Source of the DNA: Enterococcus sp. ZJ1622
GTDB lineage: Bacteria; Bacillota; Bacilli; Lactobacillales; Enterococcaceae
Assembly (NCBI RefSeq): GCF_011038845.1
Contig: NZ_JAAKDW010000003.1
Location: forward strand, 186,001-250,000
Direction: 5' to 3'
Length of the DNA stretch: 64,000 nt
Under the pieces are notes generated by a model that had not been told where the DNA came from, ran no database searches, and saw only the letters and a program-made list of their open reading frames with translations. A program made the translations under genes and the position numbers. This document shows positions 9,943 through 18,023 of this stretch, one piece after another (position 1 is the stretch's first letter; each line of letters starts with the position of its first letter).

Positions 9943-10029
9943 TCGGTAAAACGCAAGGATCGGGCAACCGGTTGCTTGCTGTTTTACGGTCGTGTTTGTG
10001 AAAGTATATACAATGAAGGAGAGAGAAAA

Positions 10030-11181
10030 ATGAGTAATCGAATGATTTTAAATGAAACCTCTTATTTTGGCAAGGGAGCAATCGAACATATTGTCCCAGA
10101 ATTCCAGAAACGTGGTTTTAAGAAAGCGGCAGTGATCACAGATAAAGGCTTGATCGAGCATGGTGTAGCAACGAAAGTCACACGATTGTTAGAGGATGCG
10201 GCAATCGATTACGTCTTGTACGACGGCATCGTTCCGAATCCGACCATCCAAAATGTCAAAGATGGGGTAGCGTTTGTGGAAGAAGCATCAGCAGATTGCA
10301 TCATCGCTATTGGCGGAGGATCACCGATCGATACCGCAAAAGCGATTGGGATTATCGTGACGAATCCTGAATACTCCGATGTGATCAGCTTAGAAGGCGT
10401 TGCGGACACGAAGAACCCTTGTCTGCCGATCTTAGCCGTACCAACAACATCTGGTACGGCAGCGGAAGTCACGATCAACTATGTGATCACTGATGAAGCG
10501 AACCATCGCAAGTTCGTATGTGTCGATCCTCATGATATCCCGATCGTGGCTTTTATCGACAGTGACATGATGATGGGAATGCCAAGCAAGCTTGCTGCTT
10601 CAACAGGGATGGACGCGATGACACATGCGATCGAAGGGCTGATTACTAAAGGTGCCTGGGAAATGACAGATATGCTGCATCTCAAAGCGATCGAGATCAT
10701 TGGACATTCACTGGAAGATTCAGTGAAAGGCGATCAGCTTGGCCGAGAACAAATGGCACTGGGCCAGTATATCGCTGGCATGGGCTTTTCAAATGTCGGC
10801 TTAGGACTTGTCCACGGAATGGCGCATCCATTGAGTGCATGGTATAACATTCCTCATGGCGTAGCATGTGCAGCGCTTTTGCCTACAGTCATGAAATATA
10901 ACAAAGACTACACAGGAGAGAAATATCGTGAAATCGCATGTGCACTAGGGATTTCAGGAGCAGGGGCGATGTCATTGGAAGATGTTCGCGATGCTGCGTG
11001 TGGCGAAATCGATCGGTTGAGCAAATCAGTCGGTATTCCAGCCACAATCTCGGAATTAGGTGTAAAAAACACAGATATTCCTGCAATCGCAGAAGATGCG
11101 CTACGTGATGTCTGCACACCGGGCAATCCTAGAGAGACGACGAAAGAAGAGATCATCGAGCTATATCAAAGTTTGATGTGA
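10030..11181 (+). CDS. fucO: Iron-containing alcohol dehydrogenase, probable lactaldehyde reductase
   Basis: 383 aa from ATG 10030 (RBS GAAGGAGAG); the frame extends upstream to 9976 but that start has no RBS. Group III Fe-ADH motifs: GGGSPIDTAKAIG (NAD binding, about residues 97-109), PTTSGTAAEVT (about 140-150), a DAMTHAIEG His, and HGMAHPLSAWYNIPHGVA with the iron-binding His residues. It reduces the L-lactaldehyde made by RhaD to 1,2-propanediol with NADH. The position at the end of the rha operon supports the FucO role over other Fe-ADHs. Confidence 0.9.
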   Translation: MSNRMILNETSYFGKGAIEHIVPEFQKRGFKKAAVITDKGLIEHGVATKVTRLLEDAAIDYVLYDGIVPNPTIQNVKDGVAFVEEASADCIIAIGGGSPIDTAKAIGIIVTNPEYSDVISLEGVADTKNPCLPILAVPTTSGTAAEVTINYVITDEANHRKFVCVDPHDIPIVAFIDSDMMMGMPSKLAASTGMDAMTHAIEGLITKGAWEMTDMLHLKAIEIIGHSLEDSVKGDQLGREQMALGQYIAGMGFSNVGLGLVHGMAHPLSAWYNIPHGVACAALLPTVMKYNKDYTGEKYREIACALGISGAGAMSLEDVRDAACGEIDRLSKSVGIPATISELGVKNTDIPAIAEDALRDVCTPGNPRETTKEEIIELYQSLM

Positions 11182-11212
11182 GAAAGATACAGCAACGCAT
11201 AAAAAACTTCCA

Positions 11213-11236
11213 AAACGTCAACGTTTCCGTTATAAT
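11213..11236 (+). promoter_or_regulatory. Operator-like palindrome and -10 upstream of the IclR gene
   Basis: The palindrome AAACGTCAACGTTT (11213-11226) lies immediately before a perfect TATAAT (11231-11236), 30 nt from the IclR start. Such a site between -35 and -10 would suit autoregulation. The regulator that binds it is inferred, not shown. Confidence 0.45.
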
Positions 11237-11265
11237 TTTCCTATAAAGAAATAGGAGAGTATTAT

Positions 11266-12024
11266 ATGGAAAATAAAAAACCGTACGGCACTGTTTTAAT
11301 CAAAGCAGCCAAAATCTTGGATTATCTAGCAGAAACACCGGATGTTTCCTTGCAGGAAATTGCAAAAGGGACGGGGATGACTTCTTCGACGGTGCTGAAA
11401 ATCTTAGATACCTTACTTCTTATCGGATACGTCAATAAAAACGCAGAAAAAAATTATCGTTTAGGCGCTAAACTGGTCCGATATGCCAACAAAAACATCG
11501 AACAGTTGGATTTGGCAGAATTGACTTTGCCTTTTTTGGAAAAGCTTCAGCAAAAAATTGACGAAACGATTCACTTGGGCGTTTTAGATAACAACGAGAT
11601 CCTATATGTCAACAAGCTGGATCCTAAAAATCAAACGATCCGCATGTCCTCGAAAATCGGGATCACGCGGCCGTTGTACAACTCAGCTATGGGAAAAGCC
11701 GTACTTGCCGAATTCACGGAAGATCAATATGAAGATTACGTAGGTACGCATTCCCTAGTTCCTTACACAGAGTACACGATCACTAATTCTCTGCGCTTGA
11801 AAAAAGAGATTGAGAAGGTCAAGAAAACACATGTCGCTTTCGATGATGAAGAAATCGAGAAAGACATCTTCTGTATTGGTGCGTCAATCGTAAAAGGCGA
11901 TGAGATCATCGGTGCTTTTAGTGTGAGCATGCCGAAATACCGATTGACAGAGGAAGTGAAAGAGCAGATCATCACAGCGATAAAACAAACGAAGCAGGAA
12001 ATCGAAAAAACAATTCAAAAATAA
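11266..12024 (+). CDS. IclR family transcriptional regulator (KdgR-like)
   Basis: 252 aa. The N-terminal winged HTH (SLQEIAKGTGMTSSTVLKILDTL, about residues 26-48) is followed by an IclR effector domain with YNSAMGKAVLAEF and a C-terminal CIGASIVKGDEIIGAFSVSMP. RBS GGAGAG precedes ATG. It is directly upstream of eda-kdgK-kduI-kduD, the typical place and family for KdgR, which responds to 2-keto-3-deoxygluconate or its phosphate. The KdgR role is inferred from family and context. Confidence 0.88.
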   Translation: MENKKPYGTVLIKAAKILDYLAETPDVSLQEIAKGTGMTSSTVLKILDTLLLIGYVNKNAEKNYRLGAKLVRYANKNIEQLDLAELTLPFLEKLQQKIDETIHLGVLDNNEILYVNKLDPKNQTIRMSSKIGITRPLYNSAMGKAVLAEFTEDQYEDYVGTHSLVPYTEYTITNSLRLKKEIEKVKKTHVAFDDEEIEKDIFCIGASIVKGDEIIGAFSVSMPKYRLTEEVKEQIITAIKQTKQEIEKTIQK

Positions 12025-12036
12025 TTGAAAAAGCGT

Positions 12037-12064
12037 TTGCATTTTTTCTTTTCTGCCGTATAAT
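12037..12064 (+). promoter_or_regulatory. Promoter of eda-kdgK-kduI-kduD with overlapping cre-like site
   Basis: TTGCAT (12037-12042), 16-nt spacer, TATAAT (12059-12064). The sequence AAGCGTTTGCAT across the -35 matches the right half of a CcpA cre site, with AA but not TG on the left. Downstream, the AATTTCC and AGGAAAT segments around 12075-12112 form an imperfect palindrome that could be an IclR operator. Confidence 0.6.
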
Positions 12065-12124
12065 ATGGGTATAGAATTTCCAAGTTATAAAATCAAATTT
12101 CTAAATAGGAAATAGGTGGAGAAG

Positions 12125-12769
12125 ATGAAAAAAATTGATATTTTGTCTCGTTTGAAAAAAGCCGGTGTGATCGCAGTTGTACGAGGGAAAACAAAAGAAG
12201 AAGCCCTGAATGCCTGTCACGCAATCATCAAAGGCGGTCTGACAGGGATCGAGTTGACTTTCACTGTCCCTCAAGCAGATCAAGTGATCAAAGAACTATT
12301 AACTGTTTATCAAGATCAGCCTGAAATCGTCATTGGAGCTGGTACGGTTTTAGATGCTGTAACGGCACGATTGGCGATCTTGGCTGGTGCTGAATATATC
12401 GTCAGTCCTTGTTTCGATCAGGAGACAGCAGAGATGTGTAATTTGTACCAGATCCCTTATCTGCCTGGATGTATGACGATCAATGAAATCAAAACGGCTA
12501 TGAAGAGCGGTGTGGACATCGTGAAGCTGTTCCCGGGAAGTGCATATGGACCAAGTATCATCTCTGCATTCAAAGCACCGATCCCTCATTTGAATATCAT
12601 GCCGACAGGCGGTGTAAGCTTGGACAATATGAAAGACTGGTTTGACGCAGGCGTAGTGACAGTTGGCGTAGGAGGCAACCTTTTAGCTCCTGCAGCTACA
12701 GGTGATTTTGACAAAGTAACGGAAGTCGCTCAGCAATACGCGGCAAAAATGAAAGAAATCGCGGGGTAA
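12125..12769 (+). CDS. eda: KDPG/KHG aldolase
   Basis: 214 aa. Class I aldolase motifs: VIAVVRGKTKEEA near the N-terminus, GLTGIELTFTVP (catalytic Glu), VIGAGTVLDA, SPCFDQETA, and VDIVKLFPGSAYGPS with the Schiff-base Lys near residue 133. ATG 12125 follows AGGTGGAG; the in-frame GTG at 12116 overlaps that RBS and is rejected. It cleaves 2-keto-3-deoxy-6-phosphogluconate to pyruvate and glyceraldehyde-3-phosphate, the last step of the uronate branch. Confidence 0.95.
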   Translation: MKKIDILSRLKKAGVIAVVRGKTKEEALNACHAIIKGGLTGIELTFTVPQADQVIKELLTVYQDQPEIVIGAGTVLDAVTARLAILAGAEYIVSPCFDQETAEMCNLYQIPYLPGCMTINEIKTAMKSGVDIVKLFPGSAYGPSIISAFKAPIPHLNIMPTGGVSLDNMKDWFDAGVVTVGVGGNLLAPAATGDFDKVTEVAQQYAAKMKEIAG

Positions 12770-12775
12770 CAGAAG

Positions 12776-13783
12776 ATGGGGAAAGTAGTTACTCTTGGAG
12801 AGATCATGTTGCGATTATCCACTGATCAAGGGATCCGTATCGAAAACAGCGGGCAATTCCATGCGCATTATGGTGGAGGAGAAGCAAATGTCGCTATTTC
12901 TCTTGCTAATTATGGACATGAAGTCTCGTTTGCGACGAAAGTTCCTGATCAAGCTTTGGGAAAAGCGGTAAAGAAGCACTTGCAAGGCTACGGGGTAGGC
13001 ACAAGCCATGTGGTATTGGGCGGTCCGCGTCTAGGAACGTACTACATGGAAGCAGGTGTTGGTGAACGAGCAGCCTCTGTGATTTATGATCGGGCAGGTT
13101 CCAGCTTTGCAGTGATGGATCATTTGGAATGGCAATTAGATGAATTGTTTCAAGACGTGGATATTTTCCATGTTTCAGGTATCACGCCTGCTCTGTCAAA
13201 AAAATGGCAGAAAATGACGAAAACACTGTTGCAAGCCGCCAAAAAAGCTGGCTGCTTAGTCAGTTTCGATATCAACTATCGCGGGAAACTATGGTCGCAA
13301 AAAGAAGCAAGTGGTGTCATCCATCAGCTGCTTCCATTCGTTGATATCTGTTCGGCTGGAAAAATGGATGCGCTCTACTTATTGGGAATCGAAGAGGCGC
13401 CAGAAAATACTGAACAGCCTATTGCCTATTATTATCAGAAGATGCAAGAAAAATTCCCGAATATCCAAGTATTTTACTCGACAGACCGGACCGTTCGATC
13501 TGCTAGTGAGAACCAGCTGATGGGCACAATTTGGATGGATCGGAAATATTTGGAATCACAGACCCACGAAATCAAACCGATCGTTGACAGAGTCGGTGGC
13601 GGAGATGCATTTGCAGGCGGTGTGCTCCACGGTATCCTGTCTCGCATGCAGCCGCAGGAGATCATTGATTTCGCGACTGCAGCTTCTGCTTTGAAGCATA
13701 CGATTCATGGTGACTGCAACCAATTCAACCACGAAGAAGTCGCACAGTTTCTCGCGTGCGGCTCTGGAAAAATCATTCGATAA
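12776..13783 (+). CDS. kdgK: 2-keto-3-deoxygluconate kinase (PfkB family)
   Basis: 335 aa. PfkB features: N-terminal GEIMLRLSTDQG, HYGGGEANVAISLANYG (substrate loop), SFDINYRGKLW and the ATP/anion-hole motif VDRVGGGDAFAGGVLHG near residue 265 with the catalytic Asp. It phosphorylates KDG to KDPG. It starts 6 nt after eda. Confidence 0.93.
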   Translation: MGKVVTLGEIMLRLSTDQGIRIENSGQFHAHYGGGEANVAISLANYGHEVSFATKVPDQALGKAVKKHLQGYGVGTSHVVLGGPRLGTYYMEAGVGERAASVIYDRAGSSFAVMDHLEWQLDELFQDVDIFHVSGITPALSKKWQKMTKTLLQAAKKAGCLVSFDINYRGKLWSQKEASGVIHQLLPFVDICSAGKMDALYLLGIEEAPENTEQPIAYYYQKMQEKFPNIQVFYSTDRTVRSASENQLMGTIWMDRKYLESQTHEIKPIVDRVGGGDAFAGGVLHGILSRMQPQEIIDFATAASALKHTIHGDCNQFNHEEVAQFLACGSGKIIR

Positions 13784-13796
13784 AGGAGCAATTAAT

Positions 13797-14639
13797 ATGC
13801 AAGAAATGGAAACACGTTATACACACAGCCCAGAGGATATCCGTCATTACTCGACGGAACAGTTGAGACAGGAATTTTTAGTCGAAAAAGTATTCGTCCC
13901 TGGAAAAATCAGCTTGACTTACACACATAATGACCGAATGATCTTTGGCGGTGTGACACCCACGAAAGATGCGTTGGAGATCACATTGGACAAGGAATTA
14001 GGTGTTGACTATTTCTTGGAACGTCGTGAACTAGGCGTGATCAATATCGGTGGTCCCGGTTTTATCGAAATCGACGGACAAAAAGAAGAAATGAAAAAAC
14101 AAGACGGCTATTACATCGGAAAAGAAACACGTCATGTCGTATTTTCTTCTCAAGATGCTGACAACCCAGCTAAATTCTATATCAGCTCCGTTCCGGCGCA
14201 TCATAAATATCCTAATGTGAAAATCAGTATCGATCAGGTGAAACCGATGGAAACAGGAGAAGGGATCACACTGAACGAACGTAAAATTTATCAGTATATC
14301 CATCCAAATGTATGCGAAAGCTGCCAATTGCAGATGGGCTATACGATTTTAGAACCAGGAAGCGCATGGAACACCATGCCATGCCACACACATGAACGCC
14401 GTATGGAAGCTTATGTCTACTTTGACTATGCAAATGAAGATACACGCGTGTTCCACATGATGGGCAAACCTGATGAAACAAAACATTTAGTCGTGGACAA
14501 CGAACAGGCGATCATCTCACCAAGCTGGTCGATCCATTCAGGTGTAGGAACAAGCAATTACTCATTCATCTGGGCAATGTGCGGCGAAAATATTACGTAT
14601 ACGGATATGGACATGGTTCAAATGGACCAATTGAAATAA
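13797..14639 (+). CDS. kduI: 5-dehydro-4-deoxy-D-glucuronate isomerase
   Basis: 280 aa from ATG 13797, 13 nt after kdgK, with AAAGGAG as RBS; the frame runs back inside kdgK but has no RBS there. KduI is a cupin with zinc ligands; the segment TMPCHTHERRMEAYVYFD near residue 195 holds the His/Glu metal site, and VGTSNYSFIWAMCGENITYTDMD is the typical C-terminus. It isomerises 4-deoxy-L-threo-5-hexosulose uronate (DKI), the spontaneous product of unsaturated uronates, to DKII. Confidence 0.97.
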   Translation: MQEMETRYTHSPEDIRHYSTEQLRQEFLVEKVFVPGKISLTYTHNDRMIFGGVTPTKDALEITLDKELGVDYFLERRELGVINIGGPGFIEIDGQKEEMKKQDGYYIGKETRHVVFSSQDADNPAKFYISSVPAHHKYPNVKISIDQVKPMETGEGITLNERKIYQYIHPNVCESCQLQMGYTILEPGSAWNTMPCHTHERRMEAYVYFDYANEDTRVFHMMGKPDETKHLVVDNEQAIISPSWSIHSGVGTSNYSFIWAMCGENITYTDMDMVQMDQLK

Positions 14640-14657
14640 GAGAAGGAGAATCGGATA

Positions 14658-15461
14658 ATGGAGTTTAGCATGGATATGTTCCGCTTAGACGGAAAAGTAG
14701 CATTGGTAACAGGTGCAGTTTACGGGATCGGGTTTGAGATCGCTCGTTCTCTTGCCACAGCAGGAGCAACGATCGTTTTCAATAATCTGAATCAAGAATC
14801 GGTGGATGAAGGAATCGCGCATTATAAAGAGGCTGGCATCGATGCAAAAGGGTATGTCTGCGATGTGACTGACGAAGAAGCGGTTCAAGCAATGGTTCAG
14901 CAGATCAAAGAAGATGTAGGTTCAGTTGATATTCTAGTCAATAATGCAGGGATCATCAAACGGACACCGATGATCGAAATGGAAGCGGCTGATTTCCGAC
15001 AAGTGATCGATGTGGATCTGAATGCACCGTTCATCGTGTCAAAAGCAGTCATTCCTGGCATGATCGAAAAAGGCGGCGGTAAAATCATCAATATCTGTTC
15101 AATGATGAGTGAACTTGGACGTGAAACAGTTAGTGCCTATGCTGCTGCAAAAGGCGGTCTGAAAATGTTAACGAAGAATATCGCTTCAGAGTATGGTCAG
15201 TACAACATCCAATGTAACGGAATCGGACCTGGCTACATCGCTACACCGCAAACAGCACCATTACGTGAAACGCAAGAAAACGGCGAACGCCATCCGTTCG
15301 ATCAGTTTATCGTAGGGCGTACACCGGCAGCACGTTGGGGAGAACCAGTCGATTTAGCTGGACCATCTGTCTTCTTGGCATCTAGTGCTTCTGATTTTGT
15401 GAACGGCCATGTGTTATATGTAGATGGCGGGATTCTTGCTTATATTGGCAAACAGCCTTAA
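14658..15461 (+). CDS. kduD: 2-deoxy-D-gluconate 3-dehydrogenase / DKII reductase (SDR)
   Basis: 267 aa. Classical short-chain dehydrogenase with a nucleotide-binding VTGAVYGIGFEIA motif (about residues 17-29; the usual TGxxxGIG), NNAG at about 94-97, the catalytic Ser/Tyr/Lys in SMMSELGRETVSAYAAAKGG and a substrate loop GPGYIATPQTAP. It reduces DKII to KDG. RBS AAGGAG lies 10 nt before ATG. It ends the uronate operon and is followed by a modular repeat element. Confidence 0.95.
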   Translation: MEFSMDMFRLDGKVALVTGAVYGIGFEIARSLATAGATIVFNNLNQESVDEGIAHYKEAGIDAKGYVCDVTDEEAVQAMVQQIKEDVGSVDILVNNAGIIKRTPMIEMEAADFRQVIDVDLNAPFIVSKAVIPGMIEKGGGKIINICSMMSELGRETVSAYAAAKGGLKMLTKNIASEYGQYNIQCNGIGPGYIATPQTAPLRETQENGERHPFDQFIVGRTPAARWGEPVDLAGPSVFLASSASDFVNGHVLYVDGGILAYIGKQP

Positions 15462-15480
15462 TAAAACAAAAAAATAAAAA

Positions 15481-15843
15481 GAGGTTGTGACAGTGTCGTT
15501 CAGCTTTGAGGGATAAGAAAAATTTTGTGAAAATGACTTCTCACATTTTTGCACAAATTAGGCTTATCTCCGAAAAGTTGGCACTGGAACACCGTGAATC
15601 AGAGGTTGTGAACCTGCCGTTCAACTCTGAGGCACAAGGAACAATTTCAACAAACAGCTTCTCATGTTTGCTGTATATTGTTCCTTGTGCCCGAGGAGTT
15701 GGCAGGAGAACACCGTGAATTAGAGGTTGTAAAAAAGCTGTTCTGCATCAAGCAGTAAGAACGATCAGATAAAAATAGCTTCCCATATTTTACAAAGTCG
15801 TGGCTTATTGCCGATAGGCTATCTCTTGAACACCGTTTATTCG
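15481..15843. repeat. EFAR-like modular palindromic repeat, three 121-nt modules (A-B-C)
   Basis: Three modules begin with gaggttgt at 15481, 15602 and 15723, exactly 121 nt apart, and each ends with gaacaccgt. Each can fold on itself: module B has a very long stem (GGCACAAGGAACAA against TTGTTCCTTGTGCC, flanked by CCTGCC/GGCAGG); module A pairs GTG(T)C..GGATAAG with CTTATCTCC..GGCAC. Modules A and C recur as an inverted copy at 27861-28102, and the ends of C recur at 37449-37487. This agrees with the EFAR class of miniature modular repeats described in E. faecalis. It fills the kduD-fni gap; no gene is seen in it. Confidence 0.85.
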
Positions 15844-15848
15844 AAAAA

Positions 15849-15886
15849 CAGGAGCTGAGACAAGATTTTTGTCTCAGCTCCTGTTG
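15849..15886 (-). terminator. Terminator hairpin overlapping the fni stop codon
   Basis: CAGGAGCTGAGACAA-GATTT-TTGTCTCAGCTCCTG is a perfect 15-bp stem. The fni stop (15874-15876) lies inside it, and on the minus strand it is followed by TTTTTCG. It ends the mevalonate operon and separates it from the repeat element. Confidence 0.75.
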
Positions 15887-16929
15887 TTTGTCCGCTTTCC
15901 ATATTTCACCAGATCGATCCCTCTTGCTTCGCACCAGTCCTTCACTGGACCAGAAAAGACAAGTGATTGCTGATGGAGGTCAGTAGTTTTCTTAGCGCCG
16001 ACTAGCGTATAAAGCAATCGTAGTTCTTCTTGCCACTGTTTCATAAGATCGATCGTTGCATCTACGCCGTGAGTCATCAAGTGAGTCAAAATCGTGCCGG
16101 ATACCCCGACCGCTTTTGCACCAAGGCACAAGGCTTTGAAGATATCGTAGGCATTCCGGACCCCGCCAGAAGCAAGAATCTCCAGATCCGTTCCTGCTTC
16201 ATTTGCTTCAAGAAGAGAGGTGACGGTCGATTGTCCCCAGTCTGAAAGATAACTCAATTCGCGTTTCGGCCGGCGTGCATTTTCGATCTGAGTGAAGCTG
16301 GTACCGCTTCGTCCACTGATATCCACCGTTTTGACACCGAGACTTGCTAACTCAGTGATCGTCTCACTTGTCATCCCAAAACCGACTTCTTTTATGATCA
16401 ACGGCACATCGATTTCTTTTTGGATTTCCTGGATAAGTGATTTCCAATCTGAAAAATCACGGTCTCCTTCAGGCATCACTAACTCTTGCGGCGCATTCAA
16501 ATGGATTTGAAGGGCATCCGCATGAAAGAGCTGGACTGCTTCTTTTGCTTTTTCCACAGAAGTGCCAGCGCCGACATTTGCCAAGAGTTTCCCCTCAGGA
16601 TGTTCTTCCCGCACCACGGTATACGTATCCGCCAGTGAAGGATCTTTTAAAGCAGCGCTGACTGAACCGGTAGCCATCATCAATCCAGCTTCTCTGGCAA
16701 TGATGGCTAGCTCACGATTGATTTTTTTCGTTTTTTCACTGCCACCAGTCATTGCATTGATATAAAACGGGCTGCTTAAAGAAAAACCAGCGACCCCAGT
16801 ACTTAGGTTTACTTCATCGAAAGCTGTTTGAGGCAACGCATGATGCACGATTCGAACAGCATCGAATTCGTTTTTTTGTTTATTGTGGAATGCTTTTGCT
16901 AATGAAACATGTTCATCTTTTCGATTCAT
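15874..16929 (-). CDS. fni: Isopentenyl-diphosphate delta-isomerase, type 2 (FMN-dependent)
   Basis: 351 aa from ATG 16929 (MNRKDEHVSLA, the standard IDI-2 start), with AAGGAAAAAGC as RBS; the longer frame has no RBS. Family blocks: SPFYINAMTGGSE near residue 55, HLNAPQELVMPEGDRDF, KEVGFGMTSE, SGRSGTSFTQIENAR and LASGGVRNAYDIFKAL (FMN phosphate site). It interconverts IPP and DMAPP. The start overlaps the mvaK2 stop by 4 nt (16926-16929), so translation is coupled. Confidence 0.96.
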   Translation of the reverse strand: MNRKDEHVSLAKAFHNKQKNEFDAVRIVHHALPQTAFDEVNLSTGVAGFSLSSPFYINAMTGGSEKTKKINRELAIIAREAGLMMATGSVSAALKDPSLADTYTVVREEHPEGKLLANVGAGTSVEKAKEAVQLFHADALQIHLNAPQELVMPEGDRDFSDWKSLIQEIQKEIDVPLIIKEVGFGMTSETITELASLGVKTVDISGRSGTSFTQIENARRPKRELSYLSDWGQSTVTSLLEANEAGTDLEILASGGVRNAYDIFKALCLGAKAVGVSGTILTHLMTHGVDATIDLMKQWQEELRLLYTLVGAKKTTDLHQQSLVFSGPVKDWCEARGIDLVKYGKRTNNRS

Positions 16930-18011
16930 GCTTTTTCCTTTCTTTGATAACTGTAGACATGTAGGGGCAAAGGCGTGATCTCCGCTTTTTCCCAAGCACT
17001 CATCAAAGGCAGTATGCCGGATTTCTGGTCCACGATAACGATTCCGCAGTCACCGCCACCTGCACCAGAGGATTTGGCTGCTCCTTCGTATTCTTCTGCC
17101 AAGTTGCAGAGTTTGTTCAGCGCGGGCGTCTCGATGACAACGCCAGTGATTGCTGATAGTTCACGAAGTAATTGCCGGTTTTTGCGGATCATTTGCTGGA
17201 TCGATGCGACATTGTTTTCTTTGAATCCTCGGATCATTTCAGTGACGCAAGCTGTACTGTCTTGGAGAAATGACTGATAGGCAGTCATCTTGTCTTCTCT
17301 CGAACGATGGACTTGATCCACTAAATCAGAAGTCGAAGCAGGGCTTCCTGTCCAGCCAATCAGCAAGCGAAGATCTTTTGGCGCGGTCAATGGCTCGATA
17401 GAAAGTCCGGGCCAATCCATCGCTAACAAATCACTGATAGAATGCTGTGTTTCTTGTTCTTGCAGCCATTGATGGTCAAAAGTAGAAAAAGCGATCCAGC
17501 CTCCATAACAGCTAGCTGCGATATCGCCACAAGAGCCATTGTCTTGGACAGCTAGATTTGCTAAAGCAGCGATCTTGAAAATCTCCAATTGTGACAGATT
17601 CAGTGCGTAAAAAAGATTGAGTGCTTTGACGGTTGCCACAGTGACAGCACCGCTTGAACCAAGGCCGTATTTTCGACCGTTCGAGCTGTCCAGTTCACTT
17701 GTTACTTTAAGATCATAAAAAGATAGCAAGATGTTTTTTTCCTGTGCATATTTTTCCGTTAACCGGATCGCGGCGAGGATATAATGGAACGGATTCTCCC
17801 GAATGTCCAGAACCAATTCTCCGTTTCGTCTCGTCCAGCGAATCGGCATGCCGCTGTATTGAGCAGATTGGATACTCCCAACTTTGCGTGCAGCTTCTAA
17901 TGTGACAGTAACAAATTGATCCACGGCAACGATCACCGCAGGATGTCCTGTTTCGACGACTGCATATTCTCCGGCAATATAGAGTTTGCCTGGCGCAGAT
18001 ACTTCAATCAT
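16926..18011 (-). CDS. mvaK2: Phosphomevalonate kinase
   Basis: 361 aa. GHMP-kinase motifs: N-terminal APGKLYIAGEYAVVETGHPA (motif 1), KYGLGSSGAVTVATVKAL (ATP-binding motif 2, near residue 105) and SSGAGGGDCGIVIV (motif 3, near residue 310). It phosphorylates mevalonate-5-phosphate. Third gene of the mvk-mvaD-mvaK2-fni operon; it starts 12 nt after mvaD. Confidence 0.95.
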   Translation of the reverse strand: MIEVSAPGKLYIAGEYAVVETGHPAVIVAVDQFVTVTLEAARKVGSIQSAQYSGMPIRWTRRNGELVLDIRENPFHYILAAIRLTEKYAQEKNILLSFYDLKVTSELDSSNGRKYGLGSSGAVTVATVKALNLFYALNLSQLEIFKIAALANLAVQDNGSCGDIAASCYGGWIAFSTFDHQWLQEQETQHSISDLLAMDWPGLSIEPLTAPKDLRLLIGWTGSPASTSDLVDQVHRSREDKMTAYQSFLQDSTACVTEMIRGFKENNVASIQQMIRKNRQLLRELSAITGVVIETPALNKLCNLAEEYEGAAKSSGAGGGDCGIVIVDQKSGILPLMSAWEKAEITPLPLHVYSYQRKEKA

Positions 18012-18023
18012 ATAAATCTCCCT

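Noticed and set aside
15481-15843. 121-nt period repeats as CRISPR or as protein-coding repeats
   Set aside because: Units are contiguous with no repeat-spacer alternation, each is a long palindrome, and frames within them are short and without ribosome-binding sites.
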